Shown: in pieces, positions 36,973 to 45,896 of the stretch
Numbering within the stretch: the first letter of the stretch is position 1
Layout: each line of letters opens with the position of its first letter
Assembly: GCF_014641695.1 (NCBI RefSeq)
Contig: NZ_BMIF01000008.1
Coordinates: 1 to 64,000 of the forward strand
Length of the DNA: 64,000 nt
Direction of reading: 5' to 3'
DNA from: Nitratireductor aestuarii
Lineage (GTDB): Bacteria; Pseudomonadota; Alphaproteobacteria; Rhizobiales; Rhizobiaceae
Translations under genes and position numbers: made by a program
The notes under the pieces: model-generated
Told to the model about the DNA's origin: nothing
The model's input: only the letters and a program-made list of their open reading frames with translations
Database searches by the model: none

Positions 36973-39663
36973 TCAGGAGGGAATACCTTCCTGTCCTTGA
37001 TCGGGCCGCGCACTTGGGCGCAGCAGCTTCTGGTAGAGCAACCCGATGCCGATGAGCGCCCCGCCGAGGCCGAGGAACGACAGTGCCCGCCAGATACCGT
37101 CCAGGCCAGCCATGTCCAGCAGGAAGACCTTGGCAACTGCCGCCAGGACAAAGGCGCTGGAAGCAAGCCGCAGCGAGCGTGAGTTGAGGTAAAGGCCGAT
37201 AAGCAGCAGCGCGATGCCGAAGACGAGCCACACCACAGAATAGGTGTAGAACTCGGGGTAGTCGGTGATGCCCTGGTCGAGATAGGGGCGGTGGAAGACC
37301 GCGCGGACCTGCAACGACAGCCAGGCGAAGGTGAGTGCGACCGAGAGCCAACCCGCCACACGGCTATAAAGCGAACGTGGCCCACCCCTTGTTCGAATTG
37401 CAGTGACACCCAGGATGATCGCCGGGATCAGATAGGCGAGCAACAGGACGTTGAAGAACACGTTCTGGCCGATGCGTTCACCGGTGAAGAGCGGGTTCAG
37501 CGCGAAGAGGTGGATGAAGCCGACGGTGACCAGGCCGAGGAAGCCGAGGATGTTGACGGCGGCTTCCAGCACCCGGCTTTCGGCACGCAGGTTGATCTGC
37601 CGGATTGCGAGCGACCCGGACAGGAAAACCAGCGTCTGCAGGCTCCACTCGGCGAGCGTGTCCGGATTTCCGTAGAGGTTGCCGCCATTCATCGCGTGGT
37701 GGATGAGCACGGAGAAGGTGAGCATTCCCGCGAAGACGGCTATTGCTTCGAACGTCTGCTGCACGCGTCCGCGCTCATGATCGCGGCGCGCAAGCGTCCA
37801 GGCGCACCAGGCGAAGGAGAGGGCGGGCACGCCGTAGCCGTAGAGCAGCGCATTGAAGATAGGATGGCTGCCGAGGAGCTGCGGCTGCACGATCGTTGGG
37901 TTGTGCCAGATGACGTAGCCGGTGAGGGCTGCGACAGCGAGCGCGACCGGTGGCAGCGCCCGCAGCTTCCACTTTCCGCAGATCCGGATGATGCCGGCAG
38001 TGAGAAGGCTCAAACCAACGGGGAGCCAGCCGTCTCCGAGCAGGATCGTCATGGCGCCCGCAATGGCGCCCACCGTGCCGATGGCATAGGCTGCAAGGAC
38101 TGCTTCGCGGTGCGGTGCTTCCCCGTCGAGCCGCTTGTCGAGGAAGCTCAGAGCGGCCAGGAACAGGATGGCGAGCACCAGCGACATGCCGCCGAAGACG
38201 ATGCTCGTCTCAAAGGGGGCAAGGCGGAAATAGGCGATCGCAAGCATGGCAAGCGGCGTGGCGACACCTGCTGCGGCGAGCGCCCAGCGTCCGGCTGAGC
38301 GCCATGCGCCCCAGAAGCCGAGGCCACCGCCGAGCGCTGCCAGCATCATGCCGGTGTTGGGGAAGAGGGCGGCGGATGGATTGGCAAAGGCGGCTGTCAT
38401 GCGCTCGGTGGCCGAAATATCCATCGTCAGGTCGCGCGGCGAGAGGGGCACTTCCCACGAGAGATAGGCAAGGCCCATGAGCAGGAACGAGCTGATTGCG
38501 GTCGCAGCCGCAACCGGCCATTCGGAGGCGATCATCATCATGGCTGCGGCGACCACAAGCAGGACAGCCAATGCCGCGCCGTTAAACTGGCTTTCCTGCA
38601 GCAGGTAGAGAATGAGGATACCCTGCAGGAAGAGGATGCCTGCAGCCAGCCAATCCTGCTTTTCTGCTACGGTCTCGGCGTCGCGCGGGTAGAGGCTCAC
38701 CACGAAGACGAAGGCTGCCATGGCGAAGGCTGCGAGATCGTAGAAGGCGAGCGCGCCCGCATCCCACGCGCCGTCCGCAGCATAGGCAACCACGTGGCCC
38801 CAGAACACCGAGCCGATGGCGGCGGCAATCGCGAGCCAGCGCCAGAGGCGCAGGCGGGCCACGCCATAGGCGGAGGCACTGACGGCGAGCCCGTAGAAGA
38901 CGAGGGGCCAGACGGCGGGTTCACGTGAGGAGACAAGGAAGGGGACGATATAGCTCGCGAGCAAGCCGTAGGAGGCGACGGTGCGACCGTGAACAACCGA
39001 GGCCGCGAGCGTCAGCAGCGCGGTCAGCGCCAACAGGATGAAGGCGATAGACGGACCTATCAGCCCGTAGAGGGCGTGGGCGGCGTAGATGCTGGCAAAG
39101 GCGGTCGTGGTTCCCGCAAGCGTCAGCACACCCGGGATATAGGGGCGGCCGTTGGTTTCTTCGCTTTGCGGGCGACGGCGCAGATACTCGCCAGCGCCCA
39201 CCAATGCGAGCGCGAGCAGCGCACCGGCCAAGACGCGCGCGGATGGCGTCAGAAGCCCGGCTTCCATGGAATAGCGCACGAGGAAAATGCCGCCCAGCAC
39301 TAAGGCAAGCCCGCCGACCCATACGGTCCATCGAGCACCCAAACGTTCTTCCAGAGAAGGCCTCGGGGTGGCGATGACGGTCGGTTCGGGTGCGGGTTCT
39401 TCTTCCGGAACCGCTTTGGGAACGTCTTCTGCGACCGGCTCGGGCTGCTGGACCTGCTCGGGTTCTGGACGTTGCTCTTCGGCCGCTGGCGGCATGGCTG
39501 TGCCTGCGGCTGCGCGCAGCTGCATAAGCGCGCCTTCGAGCTGTTCAACGCGGGCTTCGAGCCGGCGTGATCTGAACGTTGCTACAAATCCGAGAGCCGA
39601 TCCGATGAACAGGAAGAGGACGATCAGGATCAGGGTTGGGATGATACCAAGGTCGTAGAACAC
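36973..39663 (-). CDS. DUF2339 giant multispanning membrane protein
   Basis: At 896 residues this is the second largest product in the window. It has one N-terminal membrane segment (about 8-28), a short coiled coil, and a Pro/Glu-rich linker (about 60-105) before the family block WTVWVGGLALVLGGIFLVRYS. More than twenty further hydrophobic segments follow to the end. DUF2339 proteins are widespread in proteobacteria and of unknown function; the layout suggests a transporter-like or envelope assembly protein. It is separated from the PcaD-like gene by 46 bases. Confidence 0.88.
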   Translation of the reverse strand: MFYDLGIIPTLILIVLFLFIGSALGFVATFRSRRLEARVEQLEGALMQLRAAAGTAMPPAAEEQRPEPEQVQQPEPVAEDVPKAVPEEEPAPEPTVIATPRPSLEERLGARWTVWVGGLALVLGGIFLVRYSMEAGLLTPSARVLAGALLALALVGAGEYLRRRPQSEETNGRPYIPGVLTLAGTTTAFASIYAAHALYGLIGPSIAFILLALTALLTLAASVVHGRTVASYGLLASYIVPFLVSSREPAVWPLVFYGLAVSASAYGVARLRLWRWLAIAAAIGSVFWGHVVAYAADGAWDAGALAFYDLAAFAMAAFVFVVSLYPRDAETVAEKQDWLAAGILFLQGILILYLLQESQFNGAALAVLLVVAAAMMMIASEWPVAAATAISSFLLMGLAYLSWEVPLSPRDLTMDISATERMTAAFANPSAALFPNTGMMLAALGGGLGFWGAWRSAGRWALAAAGVATPLAMLAIAYFRLAPFETSIVFGGMSLVLAILFLAALSFLDKRLDGEAPHREAVLAAYAIGTVGAIAGAMTILLGDGWLPVGLSLLTAGIIRICGKWKLRALPPVALAVAALTGYVIWHNPTIVQPQLLGSHPIFNALLYGYGVPALSFAWCAWTLARRDHERGRVQQTFEAIAVFAGMLTFSVLIHHAMNGGNLYGNPDTLAEWSLQTLVFLSGSLAIRQINLRAESRVLEAAVNILGFLGLVTVGFIHLFALNPLFTGERIGQNVFFNVLLLAYLIPAIILGVTAIRTRGGPRSLYSRVAGWLSVALTFAWLSLQVRAVFHRPYLDQGITDYPEFYTYSVVWLVFGIALLLIGLYLNSRSLRLASSAFVLAAVAKVFLLDMAGLDGIWRALSFLGLGGALIGIGLLYQKLLRPSARPDQGQEGIPS

Positions 39664-39804
39664 TTGAAGCGGGCCCCCGGTTGAAGCGTGGCAGATGGGC
39701 CCTGAAGCCCTCCGCTCTTTTAGCCAATACCCGTTAAACGTTCGTCAGTGCCGCATTCTCAGCGGAAAATACAATAGAACTGACCGGTCCGACAGCAGCG
39801 AGGC

Positions 39805-41214
39805 TCACACCGGCAGCTGGATGATGACGCGCAGGCCACCTGCAGGGCTGTTGTTCAAGGTGATTTCGCCGCCGTGGCTGCGGGCAATGTCGCGCGCAAT
39901 CGAGAGACCAAGGCCTGTGCCGCTCTTGTCCTGGTTGCGGGCCGCATCGAGCCGCACGAAAGGCTTGAAAATCTCCTCGCGCTTTTCCACCGGCACGCCC
40001 GGTCCGTCATCATCAACAACGATGTAGAGCATGCCGCGCGGGTGGCGGGCCTCGATCTTCACGTTCTGGGCGTAGCGGAAGGCGTTGCCGACGATGTTCG
40101 ACATGAGGCGTGAGAAGGCGTTCGGGCGAACGAAGATCTGCATGGAGCCGGTGCCCTTGATCTCCAGCCCGCGCTTGCGCAGCCGCGCCTCGTCCTTCAG
40201 CTTTTCGAAGAAAGCGTCGAGGTCGAACAGGCCGGGCTCCTCGGTGCCTTCTCCCCTCGCGAAGGCCAGGTAGTCTTCGAGCATTGAGCGCATTTCCTCG
40301 ACGTCCTGGTCCAGCGCCTTCATGTCGGACTTGGTGCGGGCGAGCGCCAGCTGCAGCTTGAAGCGCGTCAGGATCGTGCGCAGGTCGTGGCTCACGCCAG
40401 TGAGCATAGCGGTCCGCTGCTCCATCTGGCGTTCGATGCGTTCGCGCATCTGGATGAAGGCGGCACCGGCGCGCCGGACTTCCTCAGCACCACGTGGCTG
40501 GAAATCGCTTGTCGGGCGGCCCTTGCCGAAGCTTTCGGCAGCTTCCGCCAGTCGAAGGATCGGGCGGATCTGGTTGCGCAGGAATGCGACGGCAATCACG
40601 ATCAGGACGAGAGACGTTCCGACCATCCAGAGCAGGAAGATATGCGTGTTGGACGCGTAGGCCTGGCTGCGTTTGGCAAAGACCCGCAGCACCTTGTCCT
40701 CAAGCTGGATGCGGATCTCCACCATGTCGGAATCGCCCACGGTGTCCAGCCAGAAGGGACGGCCGATCTGGCGGGTAATCTCTTCCGAAAGCGTGCGGTC
40801 GAGGATCGAGAAGAACGGCTTCGGCCCGGGTGGCGGAAGCGGCTCCAGCGGCTCCACGCTAATGCGCAACGCCAGGCTTTCCTGCGCGATACGAATGACA
40901 TTGGCGTAGTCATCGTCATTCGGAAAGGTCTCGATGACGTCGATGACGGAAGCGATATCACGCGTCACGGCCTGGGAAAGGCGCTGGGTCACGGTCTGCC
41001 AGTGACGCTCCATGAAGACGAAGGCGACCACCGACTGCAGGAGGATCATCGGCGCAATGACGATGATCAGGGAGCGGGCGTAAAGCCGCTTCGGCATGTA
41101 ATGCGAAACGACATGCCAGAAAAGGCGCCAATAGGAGCGCGCACGCGCGGCCGCCTTGACCGGAGCGTAGATCAGGCCGTTCTGTGGTGTGACTGACACG
41201 TCCCGTCTCGTCAT
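39805..41214 (-). CDS. EnvZ-like sensor histidine kinase
   Basis: The 469-residue protein has two membrane segments (about 46-68 and 193-212) around a periplasmic sensor of about 125 residues, a HAMP linker (213-265), and a phospho-acceptor His276 in SHDLRTILTR. The ATPase domain shows NIVGNAFRYA (N box), DDDGPGVP (G1) and GTGLGLSIA (G2). The H-box has Ile where most EnvZ-type kinases have Pro (LRTIL for LRTPL). Together with the response regulator upstream it forms an OmpR/EnvZ-type pair. Signal unknown. Confidence 0.92.
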   Translation of the reverse strand: MTRRDVSVTPQNGLIYAPVKAAARARSYWRLFWHVVSHYMPKRLYARSLIIVIAPMILLQSVVAFVFMERHWQTVTQRLSQAVTRDIASVIDVIETFPNDDDYANVIRIAQESLALRISVEPLEPLPPPGPKPFFSILDRTLSEEITRQIGRPFWLDTVGDSDMVEIRIQLEDKVLRVFAKRSQAYASNTHIFLLWMVGTSLVLIVIAVAFLRNQIRPILRLAEAAESFGKGRPTSDFQPRGAEEVRRAGAAFIQMRERIERQMEQRTAMLTGVSHDLRTILTRFKLQLALARTKSDMKALDQDVEEMRSMLEDYLAFARGEGTEEPGLFDLDAFFEKLKDEARLRKRGLEIKGTGSMQIFVRPNAFSRLMSNIVGNAFRYAQNVKIEARHPRGMLYIVVDDDGPGVPVEKREEIFKPFVRLDAARNQDKSGTGLGLSIARDIARSHGGEITLNNSPAGGLRVIIQLPV

Positions 41215-41341
41215 ACTTCCTTACCCACGAGCCGGACACACAATTGCGGTTGCTTTCGCAGACTTCGGCCTGCGCCTAATTTAGCCGCGTTTGATCCGCT
41301 GTGAAACCTTGTTCCCGCTCAATGCACTACAGCGTGTGGGT

Positions 41342-42061
41342 CTACTCGACGCAGAGCTTGTAGCCGATACCGCGTACCGTCTGCAGCCAGACCGGATTGG
41401 AGGGATCGCGCTCGATCTTGCGGCGGAGCCGGTTGATCTGCACGTCGATCGTGCGTTCGCCAACCTCCGAGTCTGAGCCGACGAGGTCCAGGCGGGGAAT
41501 GGTTTCGCCCGCCCGTTCCGCGAAGATCGAGAGGATCTCGCGTTCGCGCTCCGTCAGACGGAGCTGCTGGCCACCGCGCTTCAGCTCGCGCCGGCTGATC
41601 TGGAAGGTGTACGGGCCGAAGACGACCTGCTCGACGGCGGGAACGGCCTGCTGGCCGCCGCGGCGCAGGATGTTGTTCACGCGCAGGACAAGCTCGCGTG
41701 GGTCAAAGGGCTTGGGCAGGTAATCGTCAGCGCCGGCTTCAAGGCCCAAAACGCGGCTGTCGGTTTCCGACAGGGCCGTCAGCATCAGGATCGGGACGTC
41801 ACGCTCCTTGCGGAGCGACCGCGTGAGGGAAACGCCGTCTTCTCCCGGCATCATCACGTCGAGGATGATCAGATCGAATTCCAGGCCCTCAAGCTTGCGC
41901 CTCGCATCGGCGGCATCGCCTGCGACGGTAACGCGGAAGCCATTCTCGCGCAGGAAGCGATGCAGCAGCATGCGAATGCGCGTGTCATCATCCACCACGA
42001 GAAGGTGCGCAGCATCGTCCAAAGGCGCTTCGGCGCTGTCCAGCAATTCGTCATCGATCAT
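41342..42061 (-). CDS. OmpR-family response regulator
   Basis: The 239-residue protein has a receiver domain with acidic pocket VVDDD and phospho-acceptor Asp68 in LILDVMMPG, then TALSETD and the conserved Lys in LPKPFD. A winged-helix DNA-binding domain follows (about 145-239; RTIDVQINRLRRKIE, TVRGIGYKL). Its gene lies 15 bases after marR and 127 bases before the kinase. The order MarR regulator then response regulator recalls petP-petR of Rhodobacter, but no bc1 genes are here. Confidence 0.92.
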   Translation of the reverse strand: MIDDELLDSAEAPLDDAAHLLVVDDDTRIRMLLHRFLRENGFRVTVAGDAADARRKLEGLEFDLIILDVMMPGEDGVSLTRSLRKERDVPILMLTALSETDSRVLGLEAGADDYLPKPFDPRELVLRVNNILRRGGQQAVPAVEQVVFGPYTFQISRRELKRGGQQLRLTEREREILSIFAERAGETIPRLDLVGSDSEVGERTIDVQINRLRRKIERDPSNPVWLQTVRGIGYKLCVE

Positions 42062-42076
42062 TCCGCTCTCCCTCCG

Positions 42077-42583
42077 CTACTCGCTCGGTGTCGTGCGGTC
42101 CAGTTGGCGACGCCGTTCGGGGTTGACCATGGCGCGGAAGAACCGTTCTAGCGCCGCGCGGTCCTGGATACCAGCCTCCCGAAGTGCCGCATCGATACGG
42201 CGGGACTGTGGCAATGCAAGTGCAAGTGCCAGCTCCTTCCCCTCCTTCGTTACATACAACTCGCGCTGCCGTCTGTCACGGGGGCCGGGAACCTGAACTA
42301 TGTACCCGGTGTCGATCAACTGCTTGAGAACGCGGGCGAGACTCTGCTTGGTGATGCGCAGCACATCCAGGAGCTCGGCCACGGTCATGCCGGGGCGGTG
42401 GGTGACGAAGTGAAGAATGCGGTGGTGGGCGCGACCGAAGCCGTAATGCAGCAGCAGTTCGTCCGGGTCAGACGTGAAGTCCCGGTAGGCGAAGAAGAGC
42501 AGTTCTATCAGGTCGAAATGAATCGGCTCGGTGTTGTTGCTGCTTGCCGGTCGCTCCACCACCGGCAAAGTTGAACCCGTCAT
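42077..42583 (-). CDS. MarR-family transcriptional regulator (PetP-like)
   Basis: The 168-residue protein has a winged helix-turn-helix around residues 55-120 (TVAELLDVLRITKQSLARVL and the wing PGPRDRRQRELYVT), typical of MarR dimers. The polar N-terminus of about 25 residues is family-like for PetP. It is the first gene of a three-gene operon with the response regulator and kinase. A near-perfect palindrome 22 bases upstream of its ATG is a likely site for autoregulation. Confidence 0.9.
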   Translation of the reverse strand: MTGSTLPVVERPASSNNTEPIHFDLIELLFFAYRDFTSDPDELLLHYGFGRAHHRILHFVTHRPGMTVAELLDVLRITKQSLARVLKQLIDTGYIVQVPGPRDRRQRELYVTKEGKELALALALPQSRRIDAALREAGIQDRAALERFFRAMVNPERRRQLDRTTPSE

Positions 42584-42604
42584 GCTCGTCTCGCGTCCTC
42601 TGAA

Positions 42605-42627
42605 TTATGTCAGCCTTGTTGACATAA
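42605..42627. promoter_or_regulatory. Palindromic operator candidate for the MarR regulator
   Basis: TTATGTCA (42605-42612) and TGACATAA (42620-42627) are perfect 8-base arms separated by seven bases, in the gap between divergent marR and ilvE. Length and symmetry fit a MarR-type dimer site. It lies 22-44 bases upstream of marR and overlaps both a minus-strand CATAAT (-10-like) and a plus-strand TTGACA. Confidence 0.65.
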
Positions 42628-42647
42628 ATACCCCATACTGATAATTT
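42619..42647 (+). promoter_or_regulatory. Putative ilvE promoter
   Basis: TTGACA (42619-42624) is followed by 17 bases and TAATTT (42642-42647) with a TG one base before it, an extended -10 arrangement. A GATAAT overlaps at 42640-42645 with 15-base spacing. The -35 lies inside the right arm of the palindrome. The implied leader to ilvE is about 155 bases. Confidence 0.5.
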
Positions 42648-42807
42648 TTGCCAAGCTTTTCGGCCTCGGCTGGCAATTTAATGCTTAGATTCCCCCGTGA
42701 TCGGGCACTATCCATAAACTGTTTGCCTCGGCAGAAGACAATCCAGAACAATTCGCGCAGCCGAGCGGCCGTCACGTGCCGACAAGGCGCTTTTAGGGAG
42801 AAACATC

Positions 42808-43698
42808 ATGGCGGTCTCGTTCGATCAGCAGGATGGCTACATCTGGTTCAACGGTGAATTTGTCCAATGGGCAGATGCCAAGGTTCACGTGCTGACACAC
42901 GGTCTGCACTATGCCAGCGCCGTGTTCGAAGGCGAGCGCGCCTATGACGGCGAGATCTTCAAGCTCACCGAGCATACCGAGCGCCTGCATGAGTCCGCCC
43001 GCATTCTTGGATTCAAGATCCCCTATTCGGTCGAAGAGATTGACGAAGCCTGCCGCCAGCTTCTGGCGAAGCAGGGCATGAAGGACGCCTACGTCCGCCC
43101 GATCGCCTGGCGCGGCAGCGAATCCATGGGTGTTTCGGCCCAGAACAACCGCATCAATCTCGCCATCGCCATCTGGGAGTGGCCGAGCTACTTCGATCCG
43201 GAGCAGAAGCTCAAGGGTATCCGCCTGGACATCGCCGAGTACCGCCGCCCGGATCCGCGCACGGCTCCGTCGAAGTCGAAGGCCGCAGGTCTCTACATGA
43301 TCTGCACGCTCTCGAAGCATGCGGCCGAAGCCAAGGGCTATGCCGACGCCATGATGCTCGACTGGCGCGGCCAGGTTGCCGAGGCCACCGGCGCCAACAT
43401 CTTCTTCGTGAAGGACGGCAAGCTGCATACGCCGACGCCGGATTGCTTCCTGAACGGCATCACGCGCCAGACGATCATCGACCTGGCGAAGCGCCGCGGC
43501 ATCGAGGTGGTCGAGCGGGTGATCATGCCGGAAGAGCTTGAAGGGTTCGAGCAGTGCTTCATCTGCGGCACCGCTGCGGAAGTGACGCCGGTTGCGGAAA
43601 TCGGACCGTACAGCTTCAAGCCGGCCGAGATCACCAAGGTCCTGATGGAGGACTACAGCAACGAAGTACGCCCGGGCCTGCGTGCCGCAGCCGAGTAA
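42808..43698 (+). CDS. ilvE: Branched-chain amino acid aminotransferase
   Basis: IlvE transfers the amino group between branched-chain amino acids and 2-oxoglutarate. The 296-residue fold type IV PLP enzyme has the N-terminal HVLTHGLHYASAVFEG block and the PLP Lys probably at position 158 in SKSKAAGLY. EATGANIFFV and FLNGITRQTIIDLA complete the family signature. AGGGAGA lies before the ATG. A terminator follows. It is divergent from the MarR operon. Confidence 0.95.
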   Translation: MAVSFDQQDGYIWFNGEFVQWADAKVHVLTHGLHYASAVFEGERAYDGEIFKLTEHTERLHESARILGFKIPYSVEEIDEACRQLLAKQGMKDAYVRPIAWRGSESMGVSAQNNRINLAIAIWEWPSYFDPEQKLKGIRLDIAEYRRPDPRTAPSKSKAAGLYMICTLSKHAAEAKGYADAMMLDWRGQVAEATGANIFFVKDGKLHTPTPDCFLNGITRQTIIDLAKRRGIEVVERVIMPEELEGFEQCFICGTAAEVTPVAEIGPYSFKPAEITKVLMEDYSNEVRPGLRAAAE

Positions 43699-43742
43699 CG
43701 CGGCAAGTCATACGCTCTGAAGGGGCTGGATAATTTCTGAAG

Positions 43743-43764
43743 ACGGGCGGCACGGGCCGCCCGT
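43743..43764 (+). terminator. Terminator after ilvE
   Basis: ACGGGCGGC (43743-43751) pairs with GCCGCCCGT (43756-43764) around a four-base loop, followed by TT. It lies 45 bases after the ilvE stop. Confidence 0.75.
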
Positions 43765-43878
43765 TTGCACTTGCTCGGCCTCTGCCGACACTCGGGCAAG
43801 TACAATCGTCAACGCTGAGGATTTCCCTCAACTCCCGAATGCTCTAAGACGCGGGAGGCATATTTCAGGGAGAGTCTT

Positions 43879-44526
43879 ATGGGAGCGCTCAAGGCAGCCA
43901 TCGTTCAGGTGACACCGTTCCAGCAGAACTGCACCATCCTGTTCGATGACAAGGACATGCACGGTGTTGTTGTGGACCCGGGTGGCGATGTCCCGCAGAT
44001 CCTGTCGGCTCTCAAGCAGATCGGCGTTACGGCTGAGGCGATCTGGATCACGCATGGCCATCTCGACCATGTGGGCGGCGCGATGGAGCTCAAGGAAGCC
44101 CTCGGCGGTGTCGAGATCATCGGACCGCATGAGGCGGACCTGCCGCACATGCAGAGTGTCGAAGGCCGTTCGGCTGAGATCGGGCTCGCCAATTCCGGCA
44201 TGAAGAACTGCACCCCGGATCGTTTTCTCACCGAGGGCGAGAAGGTTTCCTTCGGCAGCCATACATTCGAAGTTTTTCATTGCCCGGGCCATTCGCCAGG
44301 GCACGTGGTGTTCTACAATGCTGCGGCAAAGTTCGCCCATGTGGGGGATGTGGTGTTCCGCGGCTCGATCGGTCGAACCGACCTGCCGGGCGGCGATCAT
44401 GAGACGCTGATCCGTTCGATCAAGGAGAAGCTGCTGCCGCTGGGCGACGACATCACCTTCATCTGCGGACATGGACCGGCCAGCCAGCTTGGCGTCGAGC
44501 GCCAGACGAACCCGTTCCTGATTTAG
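43879..44526 (+). CDS. MBL-fold metallo-hydrolase (glyoxalase II-like group)
   Basis: The 215-residue protein has the metallo-beta-lactamase metal motif THGHLDHVGGA near residue 57, then CPGHSPGHVVFY, HVGDVVFRGSIGRTD and a final FICGHGP with the last His ligand. The pattern matches the YcbL-like subgroup of small glyoxalase II-like hydrolases. The substrate is not known. GGGAG lies before the ATG and a strong terminator follows, so it is a single-gene unit. Confidence 0.9.
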   Translation: MGALKAAIVQVTPFQQNCTILFDDKDMHGVVVDPGGDVPQILSALKQIGVTAEAIWITHGHLDHVGGAMELKEALGGVEIIGPHEADLPHMQSVEGRSAEIGLANSGMKNCTPDRFLTEGEKVSFGSHTFEVFHCPGHSPGHVVFYNAAAKFAHVGDVVFRGSIGRTDLPGGDHETLIRSIKEKLLPLGDDITFICGHGPASQLGVERQTNPFLI

Positions 44527-44538
44527 CGCGGCTAAAAG

Positions 44539-44570
44539 AAAGCCTCTGAGCCGTGAAACTCAGAGGCTTT
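44539..44570. terminator. Strong, probably bidirectional terminator
   Basis: AAAGCCTCTGAG (44539-44550) and CTCAGAGGCTTT (44559-44570) are perfect 12-base arms with an eight-base loop. The A-start and T-end give U-tracts in both directions, so it can serve both the metallo-hydrolase gene and the convergent BA14K gene. Confidence 0.9.
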
Positions 44571-44593
44571 GTTCGTACTAGAACCCTCTGAAC

Positions 44594-45019
44594 CTAGTTA
44601 AAGGTGCAGAAGTGCCGGCGTCCGTCGTACCCCATGAAGGTGCCTGAAGACGGATCGAAGCTGCGGTAGCGCTGGCTGCAGGCCCGGTACCAGCCCGGGG
44701 TCCAGGGCTCGATGCCGCCGCCGTAACTATAGGCCGGACGCGCATAGCGGTAGCGCGGAGCCTGATACACCGGATACGGCTGGTAGGACGGATAGACCGG
44801 GCGATAGGTGGGCCGATAGGGCGGATCGATATAGGTCCGGCTCGGCTGCGAAGCCAGTCCGCCGACGATGGCTCCGATCGCCAACCCGGCAATGCCTGCT
44901 GCTACGGCATCGTCATGGTTGTGGCGACGCCAATGGTCACGCGCTTCTGCCGGAACAACCGTCATGACGGTTGCTGCAAGGGCCATGCCCGTGACGGCGT
45001 ACTTGATCATCCATTTCAT
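44594..45019 (-). CDS. BA14K family protein
   Basis: The product of about 141 residues has a signal peptide ending near PAEARDHW, a Gly/Ala-rich hydrophobic stretch (AAGIAGLAIGAIVGG), a Tyr/Pro/Arg-rich middle and the C-terminal BA14K block CSQRYRSFDPSSGTFMGYDG ending RRHFCTF. BA14K is a Brucella immunoreactive lectin-like protein; homologues are common in Rhizobiales envelopes. I start at the ATG at 45019 because GGAG lies six bases before it. Confidence 0.9.
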   Translation of the reverse strand: MKWMIKYAVTGMALAATVMTVVPAEARDHWRRHNHDDAVAAGIAGLAIGAIVGGLASQPSRTYIDPPYRPTYRPVYPSYQPYPVYQAPRYRYARPAYSYGGGIEPWTPGWYRACSQRYRSFDPSSGTFMGYDGRRHFCTFN

Positions 45020-45275
45020 CATAATCTCCATCGCAAGGAGCGACATGGTTCGTATGATTGCACCCTAGGACAGGTAAGATGAACGGTAACTGAATGGTAT
45101 GGATACTGAAAAGCAGCTGCTTCAATTCATATTAATACTATAAATAACTGCTGATGATGTTTTGGATCATTTCAGCATGCGAAATGCTGATGCATGTAAG
45201 TCATTGTGCTTGCTAGCATCTCCAGGGAAACAGGGTCAGCCTTGGTGGAGTTGCTACAGCTGCGCTAATAAAAAA
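45020..45275. other. Gap upstream of the BA14K gene, no gene seen
   Basis: This A+T-rich stretch between BA14K and the cold-shock terminator holds no convincing gene. It has one small hairpin, TCAGCAT/ATGCTGA (45172-45178, 45184-45190). The BA14K promoter should lie in 45040-45160. Confidence 0.4.
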
Positions 45276-45321
45276 CGCCGGCAAAAGCCGGCGCCAGAAA
45301 ATCGCCGTCGAAGCCGACGGC
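45276..45321 (-). terminator. Tandem hairpins ending the first cold-shock gene
   Basis: On the minus strand the gene meets GCCGTCG/CGACGGC (45304-45310, 45315-45321), then CGCCGGC/GCCGGCG (45276-45282, 45287-45293) followed directly by a run of T. The second is a textbook intrinsic terminator; the first may back it up. Confidence 0.9.
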
Positions 45322-45333
45322 TGAAAAGATCTC

Positions 45334-45546
45334 TTAAGCGAGAGAGAGGTTAACAGCCTTGGGGCCCTTACCGCGCTTGTCCGGCTCGGTGTCGAAAGAA
45401 ACTTTCTGGCCATCTTCGAGGCCCGAAAGACCCGATGCCTGGACTGCGGAGATGTGAACGAACACATCCTTCTGCCCATCATCCGGGGTGATAAAGCCAA
45501 AACCCTTGGCATGGTTGAAAAACTTAACAGTACCGCTCTGCGACAT
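45334..45546 (-). CDS. Cold-shock protein, CspA family (copy 1)
   Basis: The 70-residue single cold-shock domain binds single-stranded RNA/DNA and acts as an RNA chaperone. Both RNA-binding motifs are present: RNP1 KGFGFIT and RNP2 VFVHIS. AAAGGA lies about nine bases before the ATG. It lies next to a close paralogue on the same strand but has its own terminator and a long upstream gap, so it is separately transcribed. Whether it is cold-induced cannot be read from the sequence. Confidence 0.95.
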   Translation of the reverse strand: MSQSGTVKFFNHAKGFGFITPDDGQKDVFVHISAVQASGLSGLEDGQKVSFDTEPDKRGKGPKAVNLSLA

Positions 45547-45844
45547 AGGAAGGAATCCTTTGCTCCCGATCCAACTTCTGCGAACCGCCTATCAGGGACA
45601 ATTCACGTTACCTCGGTCGTTTACTGGAGGAGAAGAAACAGTCATCTCGCGCTTGATCCTATCGGATTTCTGCATCGCGACTTCCCGGGAGCCTTTCTAG
45701 TGTCGTATGCCGGGGTATGCTATTCCAGTCTCCGGGCCGGCAAATGCCCGAACATGGAAATACTCATCTATTTTAGGGTTATGAGCAAGCGAAACTTTTG
45801 TACAAGGTACGCATTAGGCGGCAAATTGTTGTCTGACAAAGAAA
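45547..45844. other. Leader/promoter gap between the two cold-shock genes
   Basis: About 300 bases lie between the first cold-shock gene and the terminator of the second. No coding frame with a ribosome site is seen. The length fits a long 5' leader of the kind that controls cspA-type mRNAs, but I could not place a promoter. Confidence 0.4.
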
Positions 45845-45871
45845 AAGCGCGGCAAAATGAATGCCGCGCTT
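45845..45871 (-). terminator. Terminator of the second cold-shock gene
   Basis: AAGCGCGGCA (45845-45854) and TGCCGCGCTT (45862-45871) form a ten-base perfect stem; read on the minus strand it is followed by TTTC and a T-rich tract. Confidence 0.9.
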
Positions 45872-45896
45872 CGAAACTGTACTGTGCTACCGGCTC

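Noticed and set aside
45162-45353. 63-codon frame upstream of BA14K
   Set aside because: It runs through both cold-shock terminator hairpins and has no ribosome site.
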